A stretch of 64,000 nucleotides of DNA from NCBI RefSeq assembly GCF_014698845.1, contig NZ_JACJTV010000005.1, forward strand, positions 62,001-126,000, written 5' to 3'. The notes under the pieces were generated by a model. That model was not told the origin of the DNA and did not search any database. It saw only the letters and a list, made by a program, of their open reading frames with translations. Made by a program: the position numbers and the translations under genes. Within the stretch, counting starts at the first letter, position 1. Each line of letters starts with the position of its first letter. The DNA is from Coleofasciculus sp. FACHB-1120 (lineage in GTDB: Bacteria > Cyanobacteriota > Cyanobacteriia > Cyanobacteriales > FACHB-T130). Shown here in pieces: positions 17,025-26,453 of this stretch.

Positions 17025-18086
17025 TCATTTAAGATTTTCCAACTTAATTCTCGGATCGGCTACTTTTAGCAACAAATCAGCGATAAGATTGCCGACAATT
17101 AGCATCACTGCCCCCATAATCAAACTTGCCATTACTAAGTAGATATCTTGGATAGTGACTGCCTGTAAAATCAACCGCCCTAATCCGGGCCAATTGAAGA
17201 AAAATTCGGCAATAAATGCTCCACTTAATAAGCTAGCAAACTCAAATCCTAAGAGCGTTATGAGAGGATTAATCGCATTGCGGAGAGCGTGAACATAAAT
17301 CACCCGGTCTTCTGGGAGTCCCTTTGCTCGAGCTGTCTGGATGTAGTCTTGGCGGAGAACATCCAGTAATTCTCCTCTGGTAATTCGCTGCAAACCTGCA
17401 AAACTGGTGACACTCAGCGCCAGGGTGGGCAAAATCATATGCCAACCGATATCTAAAATTTTGCCCACCCAGGATAAATCAGCGTGATTGATGCTGGTTC
17501 TGCCACCGACTGGAAATAGGGGTGACGTGTACTGGGCGAAAATTAGCAACACCAGCGCCGTGATGAAGCTAGGAAAGCCCTGTCCGGCGTAGCTCAGCAC
17601 TTGCAGGAGGCGATCGCTCATGCGATTTTGGTTAACCGCACCAACGATCCCTAGTGGAATCGCGATCGCCCACGTCAGAATCACCGATGCGATCGCCAGT
17701 TCCAATGTCGCTTGGATACGCTCCCACAATAGCGATGACACCGAACGCTGATAGACAAAACTCGTACCAAAATTGCCATAGCGCAAAATCTGCCACAGCC
17801 ATCGTCGGTACTGTTCAATTGCTGGTTTATCCAAACCAAACTGTTGTCTGAGTTCCTCAATTCGTTCCGGGGAAATTTTGGGATTCTGCCTCAAAGTATC
17901 TAAATAATCTCCCGGAGCCATCTGACTAATTGCAAAACTTAGCGTCGAGGCGAGAAACAAAGTCAAAACTGCCTGTAATAGCCGTTTCGCTACGTAGAGA
18001 AAAGTTTCACTCGTGACCAGCCTTTTGAGCCAATTCCCACTAGCCGTTAACCCATTCTGACCTGAAGAATTTCTAGTAGAAGTCAT
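17025..18086 (-). CDS. ABC transporter permease, DppB/OppB family
   Basis: 353 residues with six predicted membrane helices. Family marks are FAISQMAPGDYLDTL near the N-terminus, PERIEELRQQFGLDKP in the first loop, SYAGQGFPSFITALVLL, and the permease signature DYIQTARAKGLPEDRVIYVHALRNAINPL (the EAA loop that contacts the ATPase). It should import peptides, nickel or another solute with a second permease, ATPases and a binding protein. None of these is in the window, as is common for scattered cyanobacterial ABC genes. A heptamer repeat tract precedes it. Confidence 0.88.
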   Translation of the reverse strand: MTSTRNSSGQNGLTASGNWLKRLVTSETFLYVAKRLLQAVLTLFLASTLSFAISQMAPGDYLDTLRQNPKISPERIEELRQQFGLDKPAIEQYRRWLWQILRYGNFGTSFVYQRSVSSLLWERIQATLELAIASVILTWAIAIPLGIVGAVNQNRMSDRLLQVLSYAGQGFPSFITALVLLIFAQYTSPLFPVGGRTSINHADLSWVGKILDIGWHMILPTLALSVTSFAGLQRITRGELLDVLRQDYIQTARAKGLPEDRVIYVHALRNAINPLITLLGFEFASLLSGAFIAEFFFNWPGLGRLILQAVTIQDIYLVMASLIMGAVMLIVGNLIADLLLKVADPRIKLENLK

Positions 18087-18122
18087 GAAATACAGAATCC
18101 CATATCGCCAAATTTTTTGTAG

Positions 18123-18183
18123 TTGCTAATCGCTAATTGTTTAATAGCTGATTAGCCATTAACCATTAGCCATTAGCATTTGC
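18123..18183. repeat. 7-bp tandem repeat tract (CCATTAG type)
   Basis: GCTAATCGCTAAT followed by variants of CCATTAG/CCATTAA in 7-base steps. It lies between the apt stop and the start of the permease gene. Confidence 0.7.
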
Positions 18184-18186
18184 TTC

Positions 18187-18699
18187 CTAATACTCAACTA
18201 GCGTCACAATTGGCACATCAGGAAGTCGTTGACGCCCACCCAAATCTCTTAGCTCGATGATAAATCCAAATCCTACTAAGGTGCAGCCAATTTTCTGTAT
18301 CAGCTCAGCCGTAGCCGTTGCCGTTCCACCCGTCGCGATCAGATCGTCCACAATCAAAACACGACTTCCGGGATGTAGAGCGTCTTGATGCATCTCCAGC
18401 CGATCCATCCCGTACTCTAATTCATACTCAACCGTGTGAACCGCAGCTGGTAGCTTTCCAGGCTTCCGGACAGGGATAAACCCAATTCCCAGTTTGTATG
18501 CCAGAGGTGCCCCAATAATAAAACCCCGCGACTCCATCCCGACGACGTACTCTGGAGACAACTGGGCGCACTTTTCGGTTAAGGTTTCAATGGTGTAGCG
18601 CAGTCCTTCCGGATCGCGCAGTAGCGTCGTTATATCCCGAAACAGAATTCCTGGTTTAGGAAAGTCTGCAATGTCGCGTATCAGAGACTTGAGATCCAT
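18187..18699 (-). CDS. apt: adenine phosphoribosyltransferase
   Basis: 170 residues from the ATG at 18699, giving the standard N-terminus [20 protein letters not shown]. It converts adenine and PRPP to AMP in purine salvage in the cytoplasm. Typical APRT marks are [29 protein letters not shown] and the PRPP loop [17 protein letters not shown] at 114-130. An in-frame extension to 18750 resembles no family sequence. Divergent from the DUF3038 gene. Confidence 0.95.
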   Translation of the reverse strand: MDLKSLIRDIADFPKPGILFRDITTLLRDPEGLRYTIETLTEKCAQLSPEYVVGMESRGFIIGAPLAYKLGIGFIPVRKPGKLPAAVHTVEYELEYGMDRLEMHQDALHPGSRVLIVDDLIATGGTATATAELIQKIGCTLVGFGFIIELRDLGGRQRLPDVPIVTLVEY

Positions 18700-19099
18700 A
18701 GCAGCTCGTAAAAAGAGGGTTGTGGGTGAACTCGGTATCCGTTGCATCACAGAGGCAGGATCTCCCCCGGATGTGCAAGGATATACCTGGAAAATCGTAC
18801 ACTAGAAGGTTGCATGGTTTTGGAGCATTCCTGACACTCAAGAGCCAGCGGGCGGCTATTGAGGCGAGTGAGTCGTCGTGTCTCTTCGGATTCAAGTACA
18901 CTCAGCGACAAAGTCATTCACCTGCCCGAAGCTTCAATCCCGATCGCGACATCCTGATTTTAGTAAAATCCAGCTGGGCATATAAATAATCGGATAGCAG
19001 ATGGACACAAATGTAACTCTCAAAAGTCATTGATTCCCGTATGCAATTCGTTGTAGCCCATGCAAGCCATCAACCAGTTCAACTGTCCTGCTATTTGGA
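18700..19099. other. divergent spacer between apt and DUF3038 gene
   Basis: About 400 bases, presumably holding the two opposed promoters. I see no gene, repeat or known operator in it. Confidence 0.4.
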
Positions 19100-19723
19100 A
19101 TGAATCTTTCTGTGAGCGTAATGCCATTAAACAGTCCTCCACGAGAGTCAATGCCGCTGATTTTAGACAATCTCCCTGACCCACCAATTTCGTTTAGTGG
19201 GTGTCCGCGTCGAACTCGGCTACAAATTGACCTGATGCTACTAGCAATAGAAGCCCTGGAATTGGGAGGGTCTGAAGCAATGCTGACAGTAGCTAAGGAT
19301 TTGGAACTCCAGGGAATTATCAAAAATCGGGTACACCTATGGCGAATCCGAAGTACCAACCCGCTACGACGATCTTATACACGCCGCTTGCTAACCCTAG
19401 AGGAAGCCAAAGCGATGGTGATCGTAGTCTGCCATCTAGCGCGGCGGTTAACCGTCTTGATCCGGCAGATGCTACTGGCTTATCAACAACTGCGTGACAA
19501 GCAGGTGCCATTAGAACATCACTTTCGCTTGTCTGAGTATTTAGAAAGGTTCCGCGCTCACTTCCGGAGCCGAATGAATCCGCGCCGCGCTGGTGTTGCT
19601 GCCTATAACTCTGATGACAAGTTAAACAATTTGGCTATTGAGCTGTTAAGCGAGCTGCTATTTTGTACGGGAACGTCTGGAATGCAAAGATTTTGGAGCA
19701 GCCTTTTTGATGGAGAAGTGTAA
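19100..19723 (+). CDS. DUF3038 family protein
   Basis: 207 residues; starts at 19121 or 19151 are also possible. The core matches the cyanobacterial DUF3038 pattern: CPRRTRLQIDLMLLAIEALE, LGGSEAMLTVAKDLEL, RVHLWRIRSTNPLRRSYTRR and EEAKAMVIVVCHLARRLTVL. It is predicted soluble and helical. The role is unknown. The next gene encodes DUF4335, and I know these two families as frequent neighbours in cyanobacteria, which suggests a shared job. The spacer to it carries a repeat tract. Confidence 0.8.
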   Translation: MNLSVSVMPLNSPPRESMPLILDNLPDPPISFSGCPRRTRLQIDLMLLAIEALELGGSEAMLTVAKDLELQGIIKNRVHLWRIRSTNPLRRSYTRRLLTLEEAKAMVIVVCHLARRLTVLIRQMLLAYQQLRDKQVPLEHHFRLSEYLERFRAHFRSRMNPRRAGVAAYNSDDKLNNLAIELLSELLFCTGTSGMQRFWSSLFDGEV

Positions 19724-19847
19724 CTTTCATTGAAAAGGGATAATCGGTAATTAAAAATGAGAGTGATGAGCATCCGTGTTGAGTGTTGAGACGAGAACAA
19801 AGTTCTTGAATTGAAAACTCAACCCTCAAACTTAAAACTTTTCCCAG

Positions 19848-19906
19848 ATTACCCGTTACCAATTACCCATTACTTTTTTCCCCATTACCAATTACCAATT
19901 ACCAAC
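19848..19906. repeat. 7-bp tandem repeat tract (ATTACCA type)
   Basis: Runs of ATTACCA, ATTACCC and near variants in 7-base steps, interrupted by a T/C-rich patch at 19874-19883. It ends six bases before the ATG of the DUF4335 gene, so it occupies the place of the ribosome binding site. Confidence 0.8.
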
Positions 19907-19911
19907 TGAAA

Positions 19912-21306
19912 ATGACTATTCGCCGTCCGTACAGTCTGCCTAACTGCACGCTAATCCTAGAAGGGTTAAGCGATGCAGCTGCTGGTCAGGTGGACGCCCG
20001 ACCCTTAATGTCTATCCTGGTTAATGCTGAGTGCCATTTTTCGGGTAAGGAGAAGCCATTAACGGGAGGACGTGACTTTTTTGAAAGCCTGGTAACAGCA
20101 GCCAGCAACTATGCTCAAGAATTCTTAAGTGGGGTACCTCACTCCTATAGTCTGAAAGACAAGCCAAGCTTAGTGCAGTTTCAGAAAATAGATGCCCATC
20201 TGCATCGGTTAATGGTTGAGTCGCCAGGAAATAGTGGCGACTCGACTCATCGTGGTGCGTCCACAACTGCCCAAGCGAGGCAAGTTGATATCACGACAGT
20301 ACAGCTGTTTGATTTGGTGGAGGCGGTGGATCAGTTCCTGGCTGATGGTCGCACGCTGCCAGATATCATGCTTTCAATCGCGCCAGTTCCGAAACGCTAT
20401 GCGAAGGCTGAAGTGCCGGTGGCACAACGCGCCGCACCAGCAGCAGTCGGGGTTACAACTTTGGCATTGGCAGCGATCGCATTTTTCATGGTTCCTCCTC
20501 CCGAAGTCAAGAGATCCGAAGATCCCTTGCTTCAGCCCAACTCCAGCTCGACGACGCCTGCTAGCCCTGTCTCGTCCGAGCAGCCGACAGCAAGCCCAAG
20601 CCCGACAACGTCATCCAGCGTTGATGCTGCTGACTTGGAAAACTTAGTTACAGCCGCACCGGAAATTCTCGATCCGACCCAGTTGTACTTCTTACAACGA
20701 AAACTTCAAAACAACATTTATCAGAAGTGGACGACCCGCCGCCAGTTTCGGCAAGACTTAGTTTATCGGGTGGGGGTCGGCAAAGACGGAGCTGTGGTGG
20801 GTTACAAGCCAGTTAACTCAGCAGCAAGCGATCGCTTAGAAGAAACCCCACTGCCAGAATTGCTCTATATCCCCGCCGCTGGTAGCGACATTACCAAAGA
20901 ACCGCTCGCTCAGTTCCGGGTGGTATTTACGAGGCGAGGCGTCCCGCAAGTGAGTCCCTGGTATGGCTACAAAGAAAAACCCAGTCTGGGTCCAGAAATT
21001 ACCGATCCCACTCAGATAGAGAGTTTAGAAGCTCGGCTTTCCGAACAACTCAAGCAAAATTGGCAAGCCACTCCCAGTTTTCCACGGAGTCTACAGTACC
21101 GTGTCGCCGTAACCAAAGACGGTATCGTTGCCGATTACGAGCCACAGAATCAACCCGCCTTTGATTATGAGGATGAAACTCCCTTGCCTAAACTCTTCCA
21201 GCCGAGCAGCTCGCCAGACGCGGTTCCCCAGGAACCCCTCGCCCAATTCAGAGTCGTGTTCGCACCCAACGGCACCATCGAAGTTAGGTCGTTGCAGAGA
21301 AATTGA
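19912..21306 (+). CDS. DUF4335 family membrane-anchored protein
   Basis: 464 residues. The N-terminus (RRPYSLPNCTLILEGLSDAA, PLMSILVNAECHFSG, FFESLVTAASNYAQEFLSGV) fits DUF4335. A single membrane helix lies at about 177-196 (VGVTTLALAAIAFFMVPPP), followed by a Ser/Pro/Thr-rich linker. The C-terminal half holds two copies of a domain of about 110 residues, each containing DPTQ...L...L, W, YRVAV/GV-KDG-V-Y-P, ETPLP-L and EPLAQFRVVF. Function unknown. It is probably translated with the upstream DUF3038 gene. Confidence 0.78.
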   Translation: MTIRRPYSLPNCTLILEGLSDAAAGQVDARPLMSILVNAECHFSGKEKPLTGGRDFFESLVTAASNYAQEFLSGVPHSYSLKDKPSLVQFQKIDAHLHRLMVESPGNSGDSTHRGASTTAQARQVDITTVQLFDLVEAVDQFLADGRTLPDIMLSIAPVPKRYAKAEVPVAQRAAPAAVGVTTLALAAIAFFMVPPPEVKRSEDPLLQPNSSSTTPASPVSSEQPTASPSPTTSSSVDAADLENLVTAAPEILDPTQLYFLQRKLQNNIYQKWTTRRQFRQDLVYRVGVGKDGAVVGYKPVNSAASDRLEETPLPELLYIPAAGSDITKEPLAQFRVVFTRRGVPQVSPWYGYKEKPSLGPEITDPTQIESLEARLSEQLKQNWQATPSFPRSLQYRVAVTKDGIVADYEPQNQPAFDYEDETPLPKLFQPSSSPDAVPQEPLAQFRVVFAPNGTIEVRSLQRN

Positions 21307-21325
21307 TAGCAGCCAATAGTCAGGA

Positions 21326-21371
21326 GTCAGTTGTTAGTGATTAGCGTTTCCCCTAAACCCTAACAACTGAC
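21326..21371. terminator. inverted repeat between convergent genes
   Basis: GTCAGTTGTTAG (21326-21337) pairs perfectly with CTAACAACTGAC (21360-21371) around a 22-base loop. It lies between the ends of the DUF4335 gene and the PBP2 gene. It appears to be built from two opposed repeat units and can serve both strands. Confidence 0.6.
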
Positions 21372-21381
21372 CCCTCACAAT

Positions 21382-23178
21382 TTACTTAGCGGGTTTAACG
21401 GGTTTCTTGACCTGGAAATAAGACTCCAGAACTTTTAACACCATCGGGGCTGCCACCTTACCGCCGCCGCCTCCAGAATGTTCCGCAAAAGCCACAACCA
21501 CAATCTTTGGCTTGTCCGCAGGCGCATAGGCACCAAACCAGGCGTGAGACAGTCCTGGTGGAGCCTCTGCCGTACCACTCTTCCCAGCAACTGGGGGTAG
21601 AGTTGGCGCATTCACCGCTTTTCCAGTGCCGCTAGTTACAACGCTCCGAAGTCCTTGGCGCACCACTCTTAGCGTTTCTGGTTTCATATTTAAGGACTCT
21701 CGCCAATTTTTGGACGCCTCATTATCTTTGAGCAGGTGGGGTTTAACTCGATAGCCCCCATTTGCCGGAACCGCAAACATCACGGCAACTTGTAGCGGCG
21801 TCGTTTGCAAGAAGCCCTGCCCAATGGACATATTTACCGTGTCTCCGATTGTCCATTCCTGCTTCAATCGCTTCTGCTTCCAGGCTGCATCCGCAACTAA
21901 ACCCGGCAATTCTTCTGAAGCTAACTCAATCCCCGTTTTTTGACCAAAACCATACTTCCGAGTCCAGTCAATCAAGGTAGGACCACCGATTCCTCTACCA
22001 ATCTGATAAAAGAAAGTATCGCTACTCATCGCTAGCGCCCCAACAAATCCCAAGGGGCCAAATCCAGCATGGTTCCATTCCCCAAACCGAATCCCACCGA
22101 CGGTTAAGTAAGGATAGGTTGCCAATACCGTATTCGGAGAATATTTACCCGATTCAATCGCAGCGCTCGCGGTAACAATCTTGAAGGTACTCGCCGGTGG
22201 AAAGACTCTCAAAGCGCGGTTGACGAAGGGGTTGCCCTTACTTTGCACTTTCTTCCAAGTTTCTGGGGTGATCCGCTTAGAGAAAACGTTGGGATCGAAG
22301 CCTGGGCGGCTGACCATCGCCAAAATTGCCCCATTATTGGGGTCCATTGCCACGATTGCGCCCTTGCGATCGCCCAATGCCCTTTCCGCTGCCTTCTGCA
22401 ACTCCAGATCCAGCGTTAAATGCACATCCTTCCCAGCCTTTGCTTTTTTCTGACCGAGAATCCGCAACACTTGACCTGCACCATCTACCTCAACCTGTTG
22501 ACCGCCCCATTCTCCCCGAAGCGGTTTTTCAAAAGCTGCCTCCACTCCCATTTGACCAATCACATCTCCCAAGCGGTAGCCTTGACCTCGCATCTTGGCT
22601 AGCTCTTCATCGTTCATTTCCCCCGTATACCCTAAGACGTGAGCTGCCACCTCAGCGTTGGGGTAGTTTCGTACCCCTTCAATATCCACCTCTACGCCCT
22701 CTAGTTCACTCCTGTACTCTTCCAGCGCTGTAATTTGGGCAGGATTGATGTCACGAGCAATCCGCAACAGCGAGGTAGAGGTATAACCGGCTTTTTCCAG
22801 TTGCTTTTGAATTTCGCTTTCAGGAACATTTAACAGATTCGCGAGGCGTTTGAGGGTAGCGGGCCAGTCCTTCTGTTGGCGGGCGATGGGCCACAAAAAA
22901 ACCGAGTGAGACAGCCGACTGCTTGCCAAAACTTTGCCCTTGCGGTCGAAAATGGTGCCTCGGGCTGGCTGTTTGGGAATCAAACGAATCCGATTGTTTT
23001 CTGCCAGTTGTCGGTTACGTTCCCCCTGAACCACTTGTAAAAAAACTAACCGAGCGCCAATCCCACCCGCCAAGAGTAAGGTAACGATCAGCATGATGAT
23101 TACAGATTGGAGGCGTCGGCCCACAGTTCGGGGAGTGGATTGACGCCCAATTGAGGAAGACTGAGCGATTAAGGTCAT
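21382..23178 (-). CDS. mrdA: penicillin-binding protein 2
   Basis: 598 residues, class B PBP. One N-terminal membrane helix (IIMLIVTLLLAGGIGARLVF) leads to the PBP dimerisation region (RGTIFDRKGKVLASS) and the transpeptidase domain with FPPASTFKIV (catalytic Ser of SxxK), SSDTF (second motif) and GKSGTAE (KTG-like motif). It cross-links peptidoglycan during elongation together with a SEDS glycosyltransferase (RodA), which is not in the window. Length and motif spacing are normal for PBP2. The C-terminus is lysine/proline-rich. Confidence 0.92.
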   Translation of the reverse strand: MTLIAQSSSIGRQSTPRTVGRRLQSVIIMLIVTLLLAGGIGARLVFLQVVQGERNRQLAENNRIRLIPKQPARGTIFDRKGKVLASSRLSHSVFLWPIARQQKDWPATLKRLANLLNVPESEIQKQLEKAGYTSTSLLRIARDINPAQITALEEYRSELEGVEVDIEGVRNYPNAEVAAHVLGYTGEMNDEELAKMRGQGYRLGDVIGQMGVEAAFEKPLRGEWGGQQVEVDGAGQVLRILGQKKAKAGKDVHLTLDLELQKAAERALGDRKGAIVAMDPNNGAILAMVSRPGFDPNVFSKRITPETWKKVQSKGNPFVNRALRVFPPASTFKIVTASAAIESGKYSPNTVLATYPYLTVGGIRFGEWNHAGFGPLGFVGALAMSSDTFFYQIGRGIGGPTLIDWTRKYGFGQKTGIELASEELPGLVADAAWKQKRLKQEWTIGDTVNMSIGQGFLQTTPLQVAVMFAVPANGGYRVKPHLLKDNEASKNWRESLNMKPETLRVVRQGLRSVVTSGTGKAVNAPTLPPVAGKSGTAEAPPGLSHAWFGAYAPADKPKIVVVAFAEHSGGGGGKVAAPMVLKVLESYFQVKKPVKPAK

Positions 23179-23560
23179 AGCAGGAGGCTGGATAAATTGG
23201 CTCTAAACAGGGAAACAACAGGTATTTTGTGTGGGCGACAATTCCCAAAGGGATTGCTCCTACATAGTGTATCCTCACACTTCAATAAGATGAAGTGGAG
23301 GTGACCTATCAACGGATGCCGTGGAAAGGGCATCTCCTAGAGAGCGGGAATCACTTGCACTTTTTCAGGTTCAACGTTTTGGAAAATGGCAAATTTTTAA
23401 GCAAATCGCAATCGGACTGAGTCCGACAGCTAAAATAAACCAAAGTTAGCAATCACTGCTCAACCAAGCATCACCGGCTCAGCCTTCACAAAACAGACGC
23501 GACGGCGTGTGTTGAGCAATTCACACCTCTGTGGGGCATCGCCACTGGGAATCATCAACT
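23179..23560. other. divergent spacer mrdA/potA with two hairpins
   Basis: About 380 bases. CACTTCA-ATAAGA-TGAAGTG (23278-23297), flanked by CCTCA and GAGG, is followed by GATGCC-8 nt-GGCATC (23315-23334). These could form two stem-loops in the leader of potA, about 230 bases upstream of its start. No known riboswitch class is recognised. The rest shows nothing. Confidence 0.45.
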
Positions 23561-24688
23561 ATGTCTCAAACTTCTTTAGCAGAACAACGCTCTCCGGAGA
23601 CTACAAATGAACTGGATGTGGAACTCCGCAAGGTTTTTAAGGTATTCAATGGAGAAACGGCGGTTCGGGGGGTTGATCTGGAGATCCGCCGAGGAGAATT
23701 TTTCAGTATTCTAGGTCCCTCTGGCTGTGGCAAGACTACAACTCTGCGCTTGATGGCTGGGTTTGAAACTCCCTCGGCGGGAGAGGTGCTGATTCAGGGG
23801 CAGACCATGAACCATGTGCCGTCCCACCGGCGTCCGGTGAATACTGTCTTCCAGAGCTATGCTTTGTTTAGCCATTTGAGCGTTTGGGAAAATATTGCTT
23901 TCGGATTGCGAATCAAAAAGCGACCCAGAGCAGAAATTGCTGAGCGGGTTCAAGAAGCGCTAAAGCTAGTCAAAATGGAAACTTATGCCAACCGCTTTCC
24001 CTCCCAGCTTTCTGGGGGACAGCAGCAACGAGTGGCTTTAGCGCGGGCGCTGGTGAATCGTCCAGCAGTGGTTTTGCTGGATGAACCTTTGGGGGCATTG
24101 GATTTGAAGCTGCGTAAACAAATGCAGGTGGAATTATCCAATTTACATCAAGACCTCGGTTTGACGTTTGTGATGGTGACGCACGACCAGGAAGAAGCGC
24201 TGAGTCTTTCTGACCGGATTGCGGTGATGCGTGGGGGCAAGATTGAGCAAATTGGTTCGCCTACAGAAATCTACGAGCACCCCAAAACGCCATTTGTGGC
24301 GGATTTTATTGGGGATACGAATCTGTTTGAGGGGCGGATGGAAGGTTCTGACTACTCAACGCTCAAAGTTGTGACCAAAAGCGGGTTGCCAATTGTGGTG
24401 CAGCCGTTGGAGCCTTGGGATGAGATTGGTGCCCAGGAGGTTGTGGTATGCGTGCGCCCAGAGAAGATTCAGCTGAGTCTCTATCCGCCAGCGACACCCA
24501 TCAACTGCTTTGAAGGTCGTCTGAAGCACGTGATGTACATGGGCACTCATGTTCATTATGTGGTGGAGTTACTTTCAGGCGATCGCTTAACGGTTCGGCA
24601 GATGAATACTGTGGGACTTGAGCCTGCTTTCCATACCCCCATCTATGCCCACTGGGCGGCTACCGATTGTCTAGCAATGAATGCCTAG
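23561..24688 (+). CDS. potA: spermidine/putrescine ABC transporter ATP-binding protein
   Basis: 375 residues from the ATG at 23561; the frame extends ten codons upstream, but homologues start near here. ATPase marks: Walker A GPSGCGKTT, Q loop, signature [15 protein letters not shown], Walker B VVLLDEPLGALD, and the switch His in VTHDQEE. Residues from about 260 on form the TOBE domain typical of PotA/MalK-class ATPases (VCVRPEKIQLS, HYVVELLSGDRLTVRQ). It powers polyamine uptake with PotB, PotC and PotD, whose genes follow on the same strand. Confidence 0.92.
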   Translation: MSQTSLAEQRSPETTNELDVELRKVFKVFNGETAVRGVDLEIRRGEFFSILGPSGCGKTTTLRLMAGFETPSAGEVLIQGQTMNHVPSHRRPVNTVFQSYALFSHLSVWENIAFGLRIKKRPRAEIAERVQEALKLVKMETYANRFPSQLSGGQQQRVALARALVNRPAVVLLDEPLGALDLKLRKQMQVELSNLHQDLGLTFVMVTHDQEEALSLSDRIAVMRGGKIEQIGSPTEIYEHPKTPFVADFIGDTNLFEGRMEGSDYSTLKVVTKSGLPIVVQPLEPWDEIGAQEVVVCVRPEKIQLSLYPPATPINCFEGRLKHVMYMGTHVHYVVELLSGDRLTVRQMNTVGLEPAFHTPIYAHWAATDCLAMNA

Positions 24689-25196
24689 AGGCAAGGCACC
24701 AGCGCAACCTTCCCGGAACCGACCGAGCTGAATCCAGTTTCTACAAGCGTTAGACTCTCATTGTCACGCCCAGCGCGATCGCTACTTCTAGGGGCAACCC
24801 GGTCAACCCACTTGTCGTTGATTTGAGACGCTTAAGCGATCGCGTTATTTCCCGCTACAACCAAAACTTAAAAAATTATTCATTGCCATCAATGACTGCC
24901 AGCCCTCTGCTTCAATGGTTTTGCGCTCTCCAGCACTTGACAAATTGACTCAGTGACCGATTCAATCACTCTGGCGCTATCTCCTCAAACGTCAAGATGA
25001 CGGGCAATTCGAGAAACCCCTACAAAGCAAAGTATTTGCCAGTCAAAATACCGACGCCCAAACAGGTGAACCGCTCCCTCTAGAGCAATCTGTAAGATAC
25101 TGTTAAAGAGAAATTAAAAATTAAAAATTAAAACTAAAAAATGAGCTTAATAGTTTTTAATTTCCCATACTAAATTTTGATGATTGACGTGCAACT
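24689..25196. other. spacer potA-potD, about 500 bases
   Basis: No gene recognised. It contains two HIP1-like sites and, at 25110-25165, AT-rich heptamers of the ATTAAAA type with an opposed AGTTTTTAAT arm that could form a weak hairpin. The gap is unusually long for an operon, so potD may have its own promoter. Confidence 0.4.
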
Positions 25197-26336
25197 TTGC
25201 TGAATCCCGTGCCTCCAACTGCTCAACGAACGACTCCAAAACACCCAACACGACGTAGATTTTTACAAACGTCAGCAGCCGCTACCCTCGGACTGACAAT
25301 GTCTAGTTGCGGCTGGACGCTTGCCCAAGTGCGCTCAGCACCCGCCAACTCTGAAGCATCCAACAAAAAGTTGTTGTATCTCTACACTTGGGCTGGCTAT
25401 ACCGATGAGGATTTGTTAAAGCGCTTTACCAAAGAGACTGGAATCAAGGTGATTGCTGATGTCTATGATTCCAACGAAGCGATGCTAGCCAGGATTCAAG
25501 CCTTGGGAGGCGGGGACTACAGCATTATTTACCCATCTGACTATACGGTGAGGAAGATGGTAGAACTGAGCTTGCTCAGTGAATTAGATCATTCCCGTAT
25601 CGTAGGTTTAGATCGGCTGTTTCCCCGCTTCCGAAATCCCGTCTATGACCCAGAAAACCGCTACAGCGTACCCCTGAGCTGGGGAACAACGGGTCTCATT
25701 TACAACACCCAGAAGCTGAAGCAACCACCAGCAGATTGGAATTATCTCTGGGACAATCAGCAGGCACTTTCTCGAAGAATGACCTTGCTGAATGATGTTC
25801 GGGAAGTGATGGGGGCGGTGCTGAAAATGCTGGGGTACTCTTACAACTCAAAAGACCCGCAGCAGATTAAACAGGCGTATGAAAAGTTAATGGCGCTTAA
25901 ACCCGCCCTCGCTTCTTTCACCTCTGACGCCTGGAGAACTCAAATTTTAACTGGGGATTTGCTACTGGCAATGGGATTTTCATCCGATGCCAATGAAATT
26001 ATTCCAGAAAATAAAAACTTACAGTATCTAATCCCTCGGAGTGGTTCTTCAGTATGGACTGACACGCTGGTCATTCCAATAACAGCTCCCAATCCAGAAG
26101 GAGCTTATGCCTGGATTAACTTTATGTTGCAACCTGATGTCGCCGCTCAGATTTGCGAACGTTTAAGTTTCGCGACACCCAATCAAGCTGGCTACAACCA
26201 GTTACCGGATGAAATCCGTAACAATCAGATTTTATTTCCCCCAGAGTCGGTACTTGCCCAATGTGAAGGCGTTGCGCCGCTTGGAAAAGTGAGCGAGGTT
26301 TATGAATCTTATTGGACTCGATTGACGAGCAGCTAA
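25197..26336 (+). CDS. potD: polyamine ABC transporter substrate-binding protein, Tat-exported
   Basis: 379 residues from the TTG at 25197; a GTG at 25209 is an equally good start. The N-terminus has a twin-arginine signal (TRRRFLQTSAAATLGL) and a Cys in MSSCGW, so it may be a Tat substrate or lipoprotein. The mature part is a PotD/PotF-type binding protein: LYLYTWAGYTDEDLLKRFTK, SDYTVRKMVE, PLSWGTTGLIYNT, LLAMGFSSDANEI and SVWTDTLVIPITAPNPEGAY. It should bind spermidine or putrescine in the periplasm and hand it to PotB/PotC. Confidence 0.9.
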   Translation: MLNPVPPTAQRTTPKHPTRRRFLQTSAAATLGLTMSSCGWTLAQVRSAPANSEASNKKLLYLYTWAGYTDEDLLKRFTKETGIKVIADVYDSNEAMLARIQALGGGDYSIIYPSDYTVRKMVELSLLSELDHSRIVGLDRLFPRFRNPVYDPENRYSVPLSWGTTGLIYNTQKLKQPPADWNYLWDNQQALSRRMTLLNDVREVMGAVLKMLGYSYNSKDPQQIKQAYEKLMALKPALASFTSDAWRTQILTGDLLLAMGFSSDANEIIPENKNLQYLIPRSGSSVWTDTLVIPITAPNPEGAYAWINFMLQPDVAAQICERLSFATPNQAGYNQLPDEIRNNQILFPPESVLAQCEGVAPLGKVSEVYESYWTRLTSS

Positions 26337-26410
26337 CATTAAATAAGCTTGAGTTTTGAATTATGAATTGAAGCAATAATCGGTATTTCCTATCAATCAT
26401 CTTTCATTAC

Positions 26411-26444
26411 TAACTCAAAACTCAAAACTCAAAACTCAAAACTC
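26411..26444. repeat. five copies of ACTCAAA just before potB
   Basis: A near-perfect heptamer array ending ten bases before the potB GTG. An inverted unit, GAGTTTTGA, at 26351-26359 just after potD could pair with it and act as a terminator or attenuator. Confidence 0.8.
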
Positions 26445-26453
26445 TTTTCTGTC

